Below, piece by piece: positions 10,399 to 20,798 of a DNA stretch of 64,000 nt; the stretch's first letter is position 1; each line of letters begins with the position of its first letter. The stretch comes from Elymus sibiricus. Taxonomy: Eukaryota; Streptophyta; Magnoliopsida; Poales; Poaceae. Location: contig CM077666.1 in the NCBI GenBank assembly GCA_039707655.1, forward strand, positions 304,384,166 through 304,448,165. Direction: 5' to 3'. The notes beneath the pieces were generated by a model, which did no database searches, was not told the origin of the DNA, and saw only the letters and a program-made list of their open reading frames with translations. The position numbers were made by a program, and so were the translations under genes.

Positions 10399-10484
10399 GT
10401 AAGTACCCCATCTTCGTCTATCTTTCTCGTAATTATCTTGGGGCCGTTGCTGAACTAATCATCTTGATTGTTCTAATCTTGCAG
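10399..10484 (+). other. Intron 1 of the antisense gene (86 bp)
   Basis: It starts GTAAGTACC and ends TCTTGCAG with a T-rich stretch before the acceptor. Splicing joins GA of a Glu codon to G and restores the open frame that otherwise stops at 10400-10402. Confidence 0.75.
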
Positions 10485-10912
10485 GGATGATGTGCCCTTG
10501 GCGGAAAGGCAGAAGAAGAAAACCAGAACCTCTGAGGAGAGCGAGACGGCAACAGGCATAGGGCAATGTGCCACCCCGCCTGAGGTTGCTGGCTCGAGCC
10601 CACCGCGCGAGGCTCACGCCCAATTCCCACTGGCAAGCACCACCGTCGAGCCTTCAACAATTGAGACCGACAAGGAGTTGGAGAGTGGCCAGCCGGAGGA
10701 AGAGCGCCAAGGGATAGAGCCCTTGCCGGTACCCTCGACCTCTAAGCCGTTACCAACATATTCGCCGACAAGGAGCAGCCCTCCCCCAGAGGAGCCCCAA
10801 GAAGGGCTCCTTTGCATCGAGGCCTCTCCGGCAACCAACGTTGCTGGGGACCAAGCGACAGCAACCGAAGTTGCTGAAAGGAGAACGGCATCCCCTCCAC
10901 GGGCTCATCGAG

Positions 10913-11003
10913 GTAAATTCCTTGCCAATCCTTCCTTTTGAACTTGACCTGAGTCTTGAAGTTTTGATTTCATCTTGCTTTCCGCTTCTTCCCTGTCCTG
11001 CAG
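10913..11003 (+). other. Intron 2 of the antisense gene (91 bp)
   Basis: It starts GTAAATTCC and ends CCTGCAG after a pyrimidine-rich run (cttcttccctgtcctg). Splicing joins a split Glu codon and keeps frame into EPTPLDERE at 11004 onward. Confidence 0.75.
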
Positions 11004-12573
11004 AACCAACCCCTCTGGATGAGAGGGAGGTACCTGTGGAGGAAATTGCGAAGAGCGCGGCTGACGAGGCCGCCAGGATTTCTGCCATGGAGACCACCGC
11101 GCCTGCTATTGAGGAGGCCACGAAAACCCCCGAAGAGCCTGCTATGCCCTCCGACAGTGCATCTGAGCTCGCCATAACAGACGCTGGGATGGGGGAAGCT
11201 GGCAGTGGCGAGCCAAGCATCGACGTCCACCCTAGTGCAACTGAGGCACAGGCTCTGATGGGGCCTTTGGGGCCAACCGATCAGCAGCAGGGATCTGAAG
11301 CCCCTAGCTCATCTGGTGCCGGGGAGCCTTCTTTTGATGAGGCCATTGTGGAGATCTTGGCGCCTTTCTCCAGCAGCGTCACAGCATCAGACGGTTCCAG
11401 CAACGGTGCCGCGGACCTTGCCTTCTTGACGGTGATGGCCACCGGTTTCAAGAATGTGCAGCAGCGCTACAGCCTGCGTTGGGAGGAGCTCCATTCACGG
11501 CGGCAGGCGATAGAGCTAGTCGAAGGGAAACTGAAGGAGAAAGCAGAGGAACTCTGAACTTGGTATAATGGCAAATTCCATAGCCTCAAGAGGCAGGAAG
11601 AGAAGCTTGACGCTACCAAGGAGAAAGTAGCAACCCTGGACGGCAAGTTGATGGAGCATGAAGCGCAGCTCATCGTCAAGGAAAATGACCTTGCCGCCCG
11701 AGAAGAAGCACTTGCCGCCAAGTTCCACGGCATGGACGAAGAAATCCAGACCCTGCTCGTGCAGCAGACCCAAGAGCTATAGGAGGGCCACAAACAAGCC
11801 ATCGAGACTCAAGCTCAGGCTCACGCCGACAAGCTCTTGGTAGCCGTCAAGGCCGCTGAGGCCGCCAAGATAGAGTTGGAGTCCAAGGTAGCGAAGCTTG
11901 AAAAAGACCTTGCCGACAACAGAGAAGAGCTCTCGACTCTCCAAGCATCAGCACAGAAGGCAGCTCATGCTCTGGGTGACCTGTAGACGCAGCTATCTGC
12001 CAAGAGCCAGGAACTTAGCCAAGTTGCCGACGCCAAGTAAGGTTTGAAGCTGAAGCTACGTGGGTTGGAGCAGCATCTTGACAGCACCAAGGCCAGAGAA
12101 GCCGCCTTGGCCAAAGATCTTGAGAAGGAGAAAGCTACGTACGCTGACGCCATCAATTCCTTCAACATGCTCAATGGCAACTTGCAGCTGTGGACCGACC
12201 GTCTTGTGGAGGCCGCAGAGCAGATCAGCGCCCAGCTTGTCGTCATGCGCTTGGGGGAGTGCAGCTACGCCCCCAATGACCAAGAAGCGGCAAGCGCCAG
12301 CTTGACTCTCTTCTTCGAGGGCCTCATCAAGGCGTTGGAGAAGCATCACAGAGAACGGTCCGACTCCTTCGCCAAGGAATCCCGCAAGCTTGCTTGAGAT
12401 ATTCTTTACAAGGTACTCATGAAAGTTGCGTAACGCAATCCAGACGTTGACCTCTCTGGTGCCTTCACAAGCTTGCCGAAGGACGCTGACATCACGGTTG
12501 CCGACACGATCGTTGCTCCAATAGCTGACCGGGTCGGCCAGGTTTCCAGGACTCAGGGTGGGGTCACCCATTA

Positions 12574-13368
12574 ACCTTGTAGCCACACCTTGTCTCATGT
12601 ACGATCATGTACAAGACATGTTTATCTTAAGTTAGATCTGCACTGTGCTTTGATGCACCATAACTTGTGTTTTGAATGGATGTATGCATGCTATCTCTCT
12701 TGTCTTATTCTGTCTTTGCATGATTTCTGTACCCTACACTTGCCGGAATCTTGCTGGTGCGTGCACTCTTGCCACGAACGCTTGAGGAACGGGTCCTTAG
12801 CAGCTTGCCGGAAGTGCCGCTGCCGGCAAGGTTACACTTGACGATCACAACGCAGCCACTTAAGTTGTTGAGCGGACTCGAAACAAGGTAAGGGTGCAAC
12901 TGATCACGACAAGGTTCCTTAGCATGCAGGTTTCTCATACAAAGGCCAAAATTGTTCAAGGAGAAGTTGCAACTACAACAAAGAATTTACTTCAAAGTTT
13001 TGCAACTTAGCTTTTTCTTTGTTCTTCTTCTTGCCGTAGGACGATATCTTGAACGTCATTTGGTATCCATACCATCACTCCCCCTGGGAAACTTGCACGT
13101 GAGGGACCCTTCTGTCCTTTGAGAAAAAGAAAGAAGAGAAAAGAGGAGGCTGGAACCTTGACGGTTCGTTAATCATCTTATGCAAGGTAAAATGCAACAC
13201 AACACTGCCTGCAACACATAAACAAATATGTACTTTGACAAAGAGTTGTGAAACACTTATCTTGTATTTATTATGCACGGGGTCTACGCCCGGTATTGTA
13301 CAAAGGGTTACATGCCTTGTTGGCAAGCTTGTACAAAAGAGGTTGCCGGGCAGCCCGGCAATCGTGCC
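12574..13368. other. Spacer between antisense gene and integrase end
   Basis: No gene. It is the 3' region of both converging transcription units: the antisense gene from the left and gag-pol from the right. It has several cttgccgg and ggcaagg words, and an A/G-rich stretch at 13110-13150 (gaaaaagaaagaagagaaaagagg). Short open frames on both strands have no coding character. Confidence 0.5.
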
Positions 13369-15135
13369 TTACGGGTAAAACTTGCGAAGATACTCAATAT
13401 TCCATGAGTTGAGCACCGGAGTGCCATCTTCGTTCTCTAGGCGGACCGCGCCAGGCCTAGTGACTCGTACCACCCGGTAAGGGCCTTCCCACTTCGGCGT
13501 CAACTTGTTTTGACCCTTCATGGACTGAATCCGACGAAGAGCAAGGTCACCTTCCTCAAGGTTCTTGGAGTTCACTTTGCGGCTATGGTAGCGGCGCAAA
13601 GCTTGCTGGTACCGTGCAGCATGGACAGCAGCCTGGAAACGATCTTCCTCAAGGAGCGTGGCATCATCTTGCCACAGCTCATCTTGATCCTCCTCATCGA
13701 AGGCCAAGACTCGAGGTGACCCGTATTTGAGTTCCGTGGGGAGCACCGCTTCTACACCATAAACAAGGGAGAAGGGTCTCTGGCCAGTGGCTCGACTTGG
13801 TGTTGTTCTGATTGACCAAAGAACCGCCGGCAACTCTTCCACGCAGCGCCTTCCACACTTGTGCAGCCTGTCAAAAGTTCTGGTCTTGAGACCACGCAGC
13901 ACTTCTGTATTTGCCCTCTCTACTTGTCCATTGCTCCTTGGGTGAGCAACAGAGGCGTAGCAGATCTTACTTCCAAGCTCTTGGCAATATGCTGTGAAGG
14001 CGCAACTCGTGAATTGGGTGCCGTTGTCAGTGATGATTCTATTGGGGACACCAAAATGAGCAACCAATCCTTTGAGGAACTTGATGGCTAATTGCGCCAT
14101 CACCTTCCTCACTGGCTCCACCTCAGGCCACTTTGTAAACTTGTCAATTGCAACGTACAAGAATTCAAAGCCCTCGGTAGCACGGGGGAAGGGGCCGACG
14201 ATGTCAAGCCCCCAGACCGAGAAAGGCCAAGAGAGAGGGATGGTTTGAAGGGCTTGAGCTGGCTGGTGTATGTCCTTGGAGTAGAACTGGCATGCTTCGC
14301 ATCTGATGACCACTGCCAAGGCGTCTTGAAGGGTTGTCGGCCAGAAGAATCCTTGGCAGAATGCCTTGCCGACAAGTGCGCGTGACCCAACGTGAGAGCC
14401 ACACATCCCTTCATGCATTTCTTCCAACAGCATCTGTCCATCTTCCCGGCAGATGCACTTCAATTTCACCCCATTTGGTCTTCTTTTGTACAAAATGTTG
14501 TCAACAAACTTGTACATCCTTGATTGACGGGCTACTCTTTCTGCGTCCTCCTGCTCATCGGGAAGATCTCTTGTTTGAAGGTACTGGACAATTGGCTGTG
14601 CCCATGCCGGAGCTTGTGGCTCGACGACAAGGACTAAAGGCACTTCTTCCTCTGTGGGAGTGCTTGCTTCGACGGCAAGGATCTGGCCTGCCGGAAGCTG
14701 CGGCTTACTGGCCAAGCGTATCTTGTCGGCGGTATCCACTTTCTTGGTTACTGCTGGTAGCTCTGCCGGAAAGTAACCACCAACATCTTGCTTTCTCTTT
14801 TTCGCCAGCCTTGATGGTGTAACGGATGGCTGAGTCAGATGGAGCACAAAAGTTCCTGGTTCCACAGGCATCTTTTGGGCGGCAAGCTTTGATAGGTCAT
14901 CAGCAATCCAATTCTGGGCACGGGGAACGTGCTCTGCTTGCAGACCATCAAAGTGCTCTTCCAACTTCCTCACTTCATCAAAGTAGGCTTCCATCAAAGG
15001 GCTCTGGTAATCCTTGTTGACCTGCCTCACCACAAGCTGCGAGTCGCCTCTGATAATCAACTTTCGAATACCAAGGTCGATTGCAATGCGCAGGCCGGCA
15101 AGCAATCCCCTGTACTCAGCGGTGTTGTTGGTGGC
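13369..15135 (-). pseudogene. Second (archaeal-type) RNase H and integrase of the Tat element
   Basis: The open frame from 15105 to a stop at 13369 covers about 578 residues. It begins in a second RNase H domain (LAGLRIAIDLGIRKLIIRGD, QLVVRQVN; the upstream ATNNTAEYRG lies at 15106-15135). An HHCC zinc-binding integrase N-terminus follows (HEGMCGSHVG... CEACQF), then the DDE core with D in VWGLDIVGP, D in ITDNGTQF and E in SNGQVERAN, all three present, and a C-terminal KWEGPYRVV segment. It integrates the cDNA. It shares a frame with RT and gag but is cut off by nonsense codons at 15136 and 15157. The additional RNase H is a Tat-lineage marker. Confidence 0.85.
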
Positions 15136-15138
15136 CTA

Positions 15139-15897
15139 CTCCCTGGGAAAGTGCATCTAGAGCACGTACTTGAGGTGCTCTCCAGTGGGTGCTATAAGAA
15201 GCACGTCGGCACCGGCGCCTTTCAACGTGAAAGCACCGTCAAAGTACATTATCCAATCGTCAATAGTTTCCTTGCTGTGGAGAGAGGTCTCTGGAATTTC
15301 TTCGTCTGGCGTTGGAGTCCATTCTACAATGAATTCTGCCAAGGCTCTGCTCTGAATCGTTGAGGTACTTTCAAACTTCAAATCAAAGCTTGACAACTCC
15401 AATGCCCACTCCACAATCCTGCCGGTGGCTTCTGGATATCTCAGAATTGATTGCAAGGGAAAGCGAGTGACGATGGTGACTGGGTGTGCTTGAAAGTAGT
15501 GGCACAGCTTCCTTGAGCCCATGAGAAGGCCAAAGAGCAACTTCTGCACACCAGAATACCTTGATCTAGCCCCTTGCAGGAGGGAGCTGACAAAGTAGAC
15601 TGGGCGCTGCACCATCTTCTTCTTCACAACTTGCTGATCTGGCTGGCTGGCTTGCACAATCTCTGGCTTGTCGGCACGTGACCTTGCCGGAGAAGATTCT
15701 GGCTTGTCAGGTCATGGATCTGCTGCTGCTGCCTCCTCTTCTTCTGCCTCTCTTTCAGCCATAAGTGCATCACTAACCACTTGATTTGTCGCCGCTAAGT
15801 ATAGCAGCAACGTCTCTTGTGGCCTAGGCGCAACTAAGACTGGCGGAGAGGACAGGTACTCCTTCAAATCTTGGAGCACGACCTCCGCTTCCGGAGT
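15139..15897 (-). pseudogene. RNase H domain and linker of the Tat element
   Basis: Continues the pol frame. RNase H-like segments QRPVYFVSSLLQGARSRYSG, LLFGLLMGSRKLCHYF and EWALELSSFDLKFE are seen at 15380-15615, followed by the connection into the second RNase H (DDWIMYFDGAFTLKGAGADV, 15180-15260). In-frame stops lie at 15157-15159 and 15712-15714. The stretch before 15712 is Glu/Ala-rich (EREAEEEEAAAADP). Confidence 0.75.
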
Positions 15898-16827
15898 CTA
15901 GTTCACTGGACCTGCCTTTTTCAATATCTTGAAAAATGGCAAGGCGCGCTCTGCCGATTTGGAGATGAACCTGCTAAGGGCGGCAACGTAGCCGGCAAGA
16001 CGCCTGACGTCCTTGACGCGTCTTGGTGCTTCGATCTGCTCAATTGCTTTGATCTTGTTGGGGTTGGCTTCAATCCTTCTCTGAGATACAAAGAACCCAA
16101 GAAGCTTGCCGGACGGAACACCGAACACACACTTCTCGGGGTTGATGAGCTTCAAGTTGAGCTTGCGCAAGTTTGCAAATGTCTCTTCCAAATCCTGGAT
16201 CAGTGTTGACTTGTCTTTGGTTTTGACCACAATGTCATCCATGTAGGCTTCAACATTTTTGTGCAGCTGCGGCTCAAAACCAATCTGAACTGCTCTAGCA
16301 AAGGTTGCCCCGTCACTCTTCAATCCGAAAGGCATACGCAAAAAGCAGTATGTGCCACATGGAGTGATGAATGCGGTTTTCTCTTCATCTTCCTTGGCCA
16401 TAAAGATCTGATGATAACCAGAATAGGCATCAAGAAAAGAGAGTAACTCACGGCCGGCAGTGGAGTCCACAATCTGGTTGATGCGCGGCAAAGGGAAAGG
16501 GTCCTTTGGACAGGCTTTATTTATATCAGTGAAGTCTATACAAAGCCTCCACTTCCCATTCGCCTTGCGCACTATGACTGGATTGGCTAACCACGCAGGG
16601 TGTAGCACTCCTCTGACTAGGCCTGCTGCTTCCAACTTCTTGATTTCCTCGGCAATGAACTCTTGCCGCTCCAAGGCTTGCTTCCTGACCTTCTGCTTGA
16701 CGGGTCTCGCATGAGGGCAGACAGCAAGGTGGTGCTCAATTACCTCCCTAGGAACACCTGGGATGTCAGATGCTTGCCAAGCAAACACATCGACATTCGC
16801 CCGTAGGAAGGCAACTAGCTCGCTTTC
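15898..16827 (-). pseudogene. Reverse transcriptase of the Tat element
   Basis: The frame 16788-15898 shows the gypsy RT motifs in order: WLANPVIVRKANGKWRLCID, FPLPRINQIVDSTAG, LDAYSGYHQI, TYCFLRMPFGLKSDGATFAR, the catalytic AYMDDIVV (two Asp present), then NPEKCVFGV and GYVAALSRFI. It copies genomic RNA into cDNA. A TAG at 15898-15900 stands where Trp is usual before TPEAE, and a TAG at 16828-16830 separates it from protease, probably a former Gln codon. Both are consistent with C-to-T type changes. Confidence 0.9.
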
Positions 16828-18135
16828 CTATTTGTCACTAAGAGTGGCACTTATGGAAAAAGTGCCACTCATCCCATCCTCTCTTGCAGAAACTTGCTTG
16901 GTCGCCGGCATAGAGTCCTTGGCTTTCTTGCTCTTGCCGGTAGAGCTCTCTGGTATGTCCTCGACGGGCGTGCTGCACTCTAAAGTGCGCTTCCCGAAGT
17001 CCGTATCAGAGGTCTTGCCGGACTTCTTCTTCTTCGTTCCTCCCCCGGGAGCTTTGCCGGCAGGAGTAGGTGCCTTGACGGCAGGTGCTGCCATTGCCTC
17101 CCGGTAGAGCTTGTCGGCACAGATGATTGCGTCCTTCTGGTTGGACTTGATGGTGATGACGCCCATTGGCCCTGGCATCTTGATGACATTGTAGGCGAAG
17201 TGCGACGCAGCCATGTACTTGGCCAGCGCCGGACGGCCCAGAATCCCATTGTATGGCAGCAGTATCTTGACGACATCGAAGACGATCTTCTCCATCCGGT
17301 AGTTGAGGTCGCTGCCAAATGTGACCGGCAGTGTGATCTGGCCCTTCGGCTTGTTCCTTCCCGGACTAATCCCTTGGAAAGTGCCTATTCCCTCGAGATC
17401 CTTGTTGAGGATCTGCAGCCTCTTGATCATGTCAGGAGAGATCAAGTTCAAGCCAGCCCCACAGTCAACCAGCATCTTTGTCACTCTGAGGTTGCGGATT
17501 GTTGGTGAAACCAACAACGGCAAACACCCGACCGCAGTAGTGCGATCAGGGTGGTCCTCGGCGTCAAAGACGATGGGCGTGTGTGACCACTTGAGTGGCT
17601 TCTGCGCTCCTATCATGGGCTTCGCGACATTCACCTTGCGGACCCACTGCTTCAGCTGCCAGTGCGAGGAGTGCAAAGATGCGCCTCCGTCAACACACAT
17701 GGCCTCCACTGCGTTCTGGAACTCATTCTCGGACCCATCTTCGTCCTCATCACCCTCATCTTCTTTCTGGCCCTGAGCGTCCTTCTCTTTTGGCTGCTTG
17801 GCCTTGCCGCGGCGGCCACCACGGTTCTGCTTGCCGGATCCACCGGCACCACACTGGCCCTTCTCCTTGTCGCGCTTCTCGTATTCTTGCTTCTGCTTCT
17901 CGGCAAGCTGCTCCACTTGCCGGCACTCTTGGAGATCGTGGCCCTTGGTACGGTGGATCTTGCAGTACTGCCCACCGGTCTTGCCGCCCTTGTCGCCTGC
18001 CGCAGCCAACCGACAGTCAGCGCATCCGGCAACCTCCTTGCCGGGGCTATCTGCCTTAGACTTCTTGGCGGCGTTGGCGTCACCGGGGCTCTCTACTACC
18101 ATCACTGACTTGCCTTTGCACTTCCTGTTGCGCTT
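16828..18135 (-). pseudogene. Gag zinc-finger segment and aspartic protease of the Tat element
   Basis: Continuation of the gag frame after the stop at 18136. It holds a zinc-knuckle-like YCKIHRTKGHDLQEC, then lysine/glutamate-rich sequence, and a retropepsin domain with KMLVDCGAGLNLISPDM (Asp-Cys-Gly in place of the common Asp-Thr/Ser-Gly) and YNGILGRPALAKY. The C-terminal 100 residues are a Lys/Ser-rich linker to RT. The protease would cleave the polyprotein. It ends at the TAG 16828-16830. Confidence 0.8.
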
Positions 18136-19788
18136 CTAGCTCTTCTTCTGCGGGGTCAATGTGTCGTCTGCGTCGTCGTCGTCGGAGTCGACTTCGGCGC
18201 CAGCATCTTCCCCAGGGAGTCGCCTCCCTTCCTCAGCACATGCACACTCGTCTGCCAAGGCATTAAACTCGTTGATGGTCCTAACCTTCACGATATTCAT
18301 CTCAGACCGCATTCTGCGGTTGCGCATGTTCGTGTGGAACGCGGTGCAAACAGCTATGGGATGAACATCGGGGATGTTGTGGTGCACACGGCTGAACCTC
18401 TGTATATACTTGTGGAGGGGCTCGCCATCTCTCTGGGGGATCACATGCAAATCGCTCTGCTGACTAGGGAGCTTGTGGCCACCCTGGTAGGCACCCACGA
18501 ATTGATGGCATAGATACGACCAAGAGGAAATGGAGCCCTCAGGCAAGTTCATCAACCACGACCTGACGTTGGGCTTGAGCACCAACGGGAAGTACTTGGC
18601 CAGAATCGTGTCGTCCCGTCCCCCGGTAGCCTGCACCGCGATGGTGTAGATGCCAAGGAACTCTGCTGGACTGAGTGTACCGTCGTATCTATCGGGCAGC
18701 TTGGGTCTGAAGGCACGGGTGGACGGCCAGCAAACCTGCCATAGCTCACGAGTAAACGCTGGGCAGCCCACCTCGTAAGGTAGGCACCAAGGGTACCCTG
18801 GCACTGGCACGTATGCTGCCGGCCTGGCACGGTCGTTTGATAGACGGCGTGCCTCCCGGCGCTGCTCAATCTTCGTACGGGCATCTTCATCGCGCTGTTC
18901 AGGGAGCACTTGGCGCTGGTCTTGGCGGCCCCGTGGATCCGACGATGCCATAGACATAGTATGCTGGTCATCCGATCGGCGAGCTTGCCGCCGCTGTGGT
19001 TGTTGGCGTGGAGGTGACTGCACCATTGGTGTACCATCCCCAGCACGGCAGCCAGTTGGTCCTGCCGGCACTGTGGGTGGTTGCCTGGAGGGACCCACAT
19101 GTTGTGTTTTGCTAGGATCGGCAAAACTGATGAGGCTCTGAATGGTGGCCCTCCATTCGTCCATCTTGTCAGGACATGGCGGGAGGTTCAAAAGCATTTG
19201 AACCAGCACAATGGCTTTTGCCGCCGTGGTTGGCATGGCGAGGAACATAGAACGGGACGGCGTTCGACTCCTGGCAGGGCCAGGAGGGAGCTCGTCGTGT
19301 ACCGGTTGCCACAGCGCATGCTCACCAACGGGTTGGCGTGGTGGTGGTACCTGAACATCGTGAGGATGATGCGTAGGGACGGCTTGACGCCGTCCAGGAC
19401 CACCAGCATCGCGGGGAAGCATGGCGCGCCCATCTTGCGATGGTCGTAGCACACGTCCCGCCGCAGTGTTGTTGGATGTCGCCACTCCGTCCTTGGACAT
19501 CGCGGCGACGGCGTCCTGGCTTGCACTGGTCCGAATTGTATTACTGCGATGATTGTGCTCACCTGAGTGTTGTTGGAGTTGGCCATCGGTGCCACCTCCG
19601 GTGTACTGACTGTGATCGCCGGAATGGTGGGGATGCTGGACACCCGCATCGCCGGCGCCTCCTGCCCCGGCCGTCCTAGCCGTAGCGCCTGCGCCAGCTG
19701 CGCCGCCTACGTCGCCCGCGGACGCCTGGGAAGGCCGCTTGGAGGTGGTGGGAGCCGTCGTGGCTCCGGTCTTCTTCTTCGGCGCCAT
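18136..19788 (-). CDS. Gag of the Tat element
   Basis: About 550 codons from ATG at 19788 (MAPKKKTGATTAP) to TAG at 18136. The first 350 residues are low-complexity (Ala/Gly/Thr, then Arg/Gln/Pro). The retrotransposon gag core lies at residues ~375-500 (KLPDRYDGTLSPAEFLGIY, FPLVLKPNVRSWLMNLPEGS, SWSYLCHQFV), followed by an acidic tail (DSDDDDADDT). It would form the nucleocapsid shell. The start follows the primer site by about 55 bp, as expected. The end codon may be a nonsense change, since the zinc-finger segment continues in the same frame; alternatively it is a natural readthrough stop. Confidence 0.8.
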   Translation of the reverse strand: MAPKKKTGATTAPTTSKRPSQASAGDVGGAAGAGATARTAGAGGAGDAGVQHPHHSGDHSQYTGGGTDGQLQQHSGEHNHRSNTIRTSASQDAVAAMSKDGVATSNNTAAGRVLRPSQDGRAMLPRDAGGPGRRQAVPTHHPHDVQVPPPRQPVGEHALWQPVHDELPPGPARSRTPSRSMFLAMPTTAAKAIVLVQMLLNLPPCPDKMDEWRATIQSLISFADPSKTQHVGPSRQPPTVPAGPTGCRAGDGTPMVQSPPRQQPQRRQARRSDDQHTMSMASSDPRGRQDQRQVLPEQRDEDARTKIEQRREARRLSNDRARPAAYVPVPGYPWCLPYEVGCPAFTRELWQVCWPSTRAFRPKLPDRYDGTLSPAEFLGIYTIAVQATGGRDDTILAKYFPLVLKPNVRSWLMNLPEGSISSWSYLCHQFVGAYQGGHKLPSQQSDLHVIPQRDGEPLHKYIQRFSRVHHNIPDVHPIAVCTAFHTNMRNRRMRSEMNIVKVRTINEFNALADECACAEEGRRLPGEDAGAEVDSDDDDADDTLTPQKKS

Positions 19789-19844
19789 CGACGAAGGTGA
19801 TGGGGCCGGTACTCAAACTACGAACGCTGATTCGTAACACAAGA

Positions 19845-19867
19845 CCCCCTGCCTGGCACGCTAAAGA
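19845..19867 (-). promoter_or_regulatory. Candidate primer-binding site of the Tat element
   Basis: On the minus strand the bases right after the 5' LTR read tctttagcgtgccaggcagg. The position is right for a tRNA primer site, but I cannot assign the tRNA with confidence. Confidence 0.5.
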
Positions 19868-20793
19868 TGTCGTGGGAAAACGACGATCTATGAGATCGAG
19901 AGGATCCCTTTACGGTTCGGCTGTGGGATCAATGTACTACAAAGAGCAGGGCTAATAGATGTGAGAACAAGCAACGATTTATCCAGGTTTGGTTCACTGT
20001 GAGCGTAAAACCCTACTCCTGCTTTGGTGGTTTTATTGCGTATGAACTCATGGTTACAAGGAGCGCAGCTTGCCGGCAAGGTGCGCGGGAAGTGCAGCTA
20101 CAGCGTGTAATTGAACTAGGAGTCGACCGTTCTAACTATAGCCGTGGGCCTCCTTTTAGAGGCCAAGGGGTTACCACAGTGGCTAATACGGTTATTTACA
20201 GGGTATGAATAGTGACTTGCACCGTCACCACGTCTATCTCCAGACGGGGTAGGACAAGCGCATTAAATGCATCGTTAGGTGCTACGTCGGGGAGGCGAGG
20301 CTTTGGGTAAAAGATCTGTACAACCGGTCCTGGCGCCCTCCTATTATCTTGACACGTCCCAGGGACGGGTGACATTAAAGTTAATCTTTGCGTGGCATGC
20401 TGACACGTGCCTTGGCCAGCTATGTTGACTACCTGCCCGCTCGACACCTATCATACGTGCTTATCTAGCCGATGATGAGGTGGAGCGGTAATGGGACAGA
20501 ACGAGCCTGCTGGCACGGAGCTTGCCGGGACTTCGCTTGCCGGCAAGGAGCTTGCCGGCAACCAAAGTCTTGGTCTTCCCCTTTCCGGCACGAAGCTTGA
20601 AGACAAGGGCAATCTTGATCTTCTGTACGAGAATAGTACGTCTCGATGACCTGCCTGGAAGTCTTCTTCACGGTCTTGTTAATCTAAGTCTTGAGTCACA
20701 ACAACCCTCTGGCAAGCCCTTGCCGTCAGGAAGGCTACAACTGCCTGTACACAAGTCAGGGTACGAGGGCACCCATGCTTTAGTACACCGATA
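19868..20793 (-). repeat. 5' LTR of the Tat-type element (926 bp)
   Basis: Partner of 7477-8386. The outer terminus is changed (ccgata instead of ccgaca). The TATA region seen in the other LTR (ccttttatagg) is altered here to ccttttagagg at about 20150, so the promoter of this copy may be weakened. Clustered cttgccggcaa words lie at 20520-20560. Confidence 0.92.
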
Positions 20794-20798
20794 ATGAG
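20794..20798. repeat. Target-site duplication, right copy (ATGAG)
   Basis: Pairs with 7472-7476 and fixes both boundaries of the nested 13.3-kb element. Confidence 0.95.

Larger units (their letters stand above)
8745..12573 (+). pseudogene. Antisense gene with PF04195-type 'putative gypsy type transposon' domain and coiled coil, two introns
   Basis: This gene reads opposite to gag-pol. It starts MAPKRKAKLSS at 8745. A frameshift near 8950 leads into a block with FGFRLLDFTPNAVTC and NVALFRHFFIPRVED (9014-9283), the signature of the plant PF04195 family. A TAG at 9281-9283 interrupts it and the frame continues 9284-10398, ending in Glu-rich, Ala/Pro/Lys-rich low-complexity sequence. Two introns with consensus GTAAGT/GCAG and GTAAAT/GCAG borders (10399-10484 and 10913-11003) join exons exactly in frame. 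The last exon (11004 onward) encodes a long alanine/glutamate coiled coil with stops at 11555, 11780, 11984 and 12038. The remaining frame ends at 12397 and similarity may continue to about 12573. Proteins of this type are coded antisense in Tat-type elements; their role is unknown. This copy is clearly broken. Confidence 0.75.
7477..20793 (-). mobile_element. Complete Tat-type gypsy retrotransposon, 13.3 kb, nested
   Basis: Both LTRs and a perfect 5-bp duplication define the element. It is transcribed on the minus strand: 5' LTR 19868-20793, primer site just left of 19868, gag, protease, reverse transcriptase, RNase H, a second RNase H, integrase (13369), a spacer, then an antisense gene on the plus strand (8745-12573), and the 3' LTR 7477-8386. 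The second RNase H before integrase and a long region between integrase and the 3' LTR with an antisense gene are features of the Tat lineage (compare Grande of maize). gag-pol is one frame with six nonsense codons and no frameshift, so the copy is defective. Confidence 0.9.

Noticed and set aside
17662..18108. 148-codon plus-strand frame with hydrophobic stretches
   Set aside because: Antisense of the Gag zinc-finger and protease coding region. The Leu-rich look comes from the complement of Lys/Glu codons.
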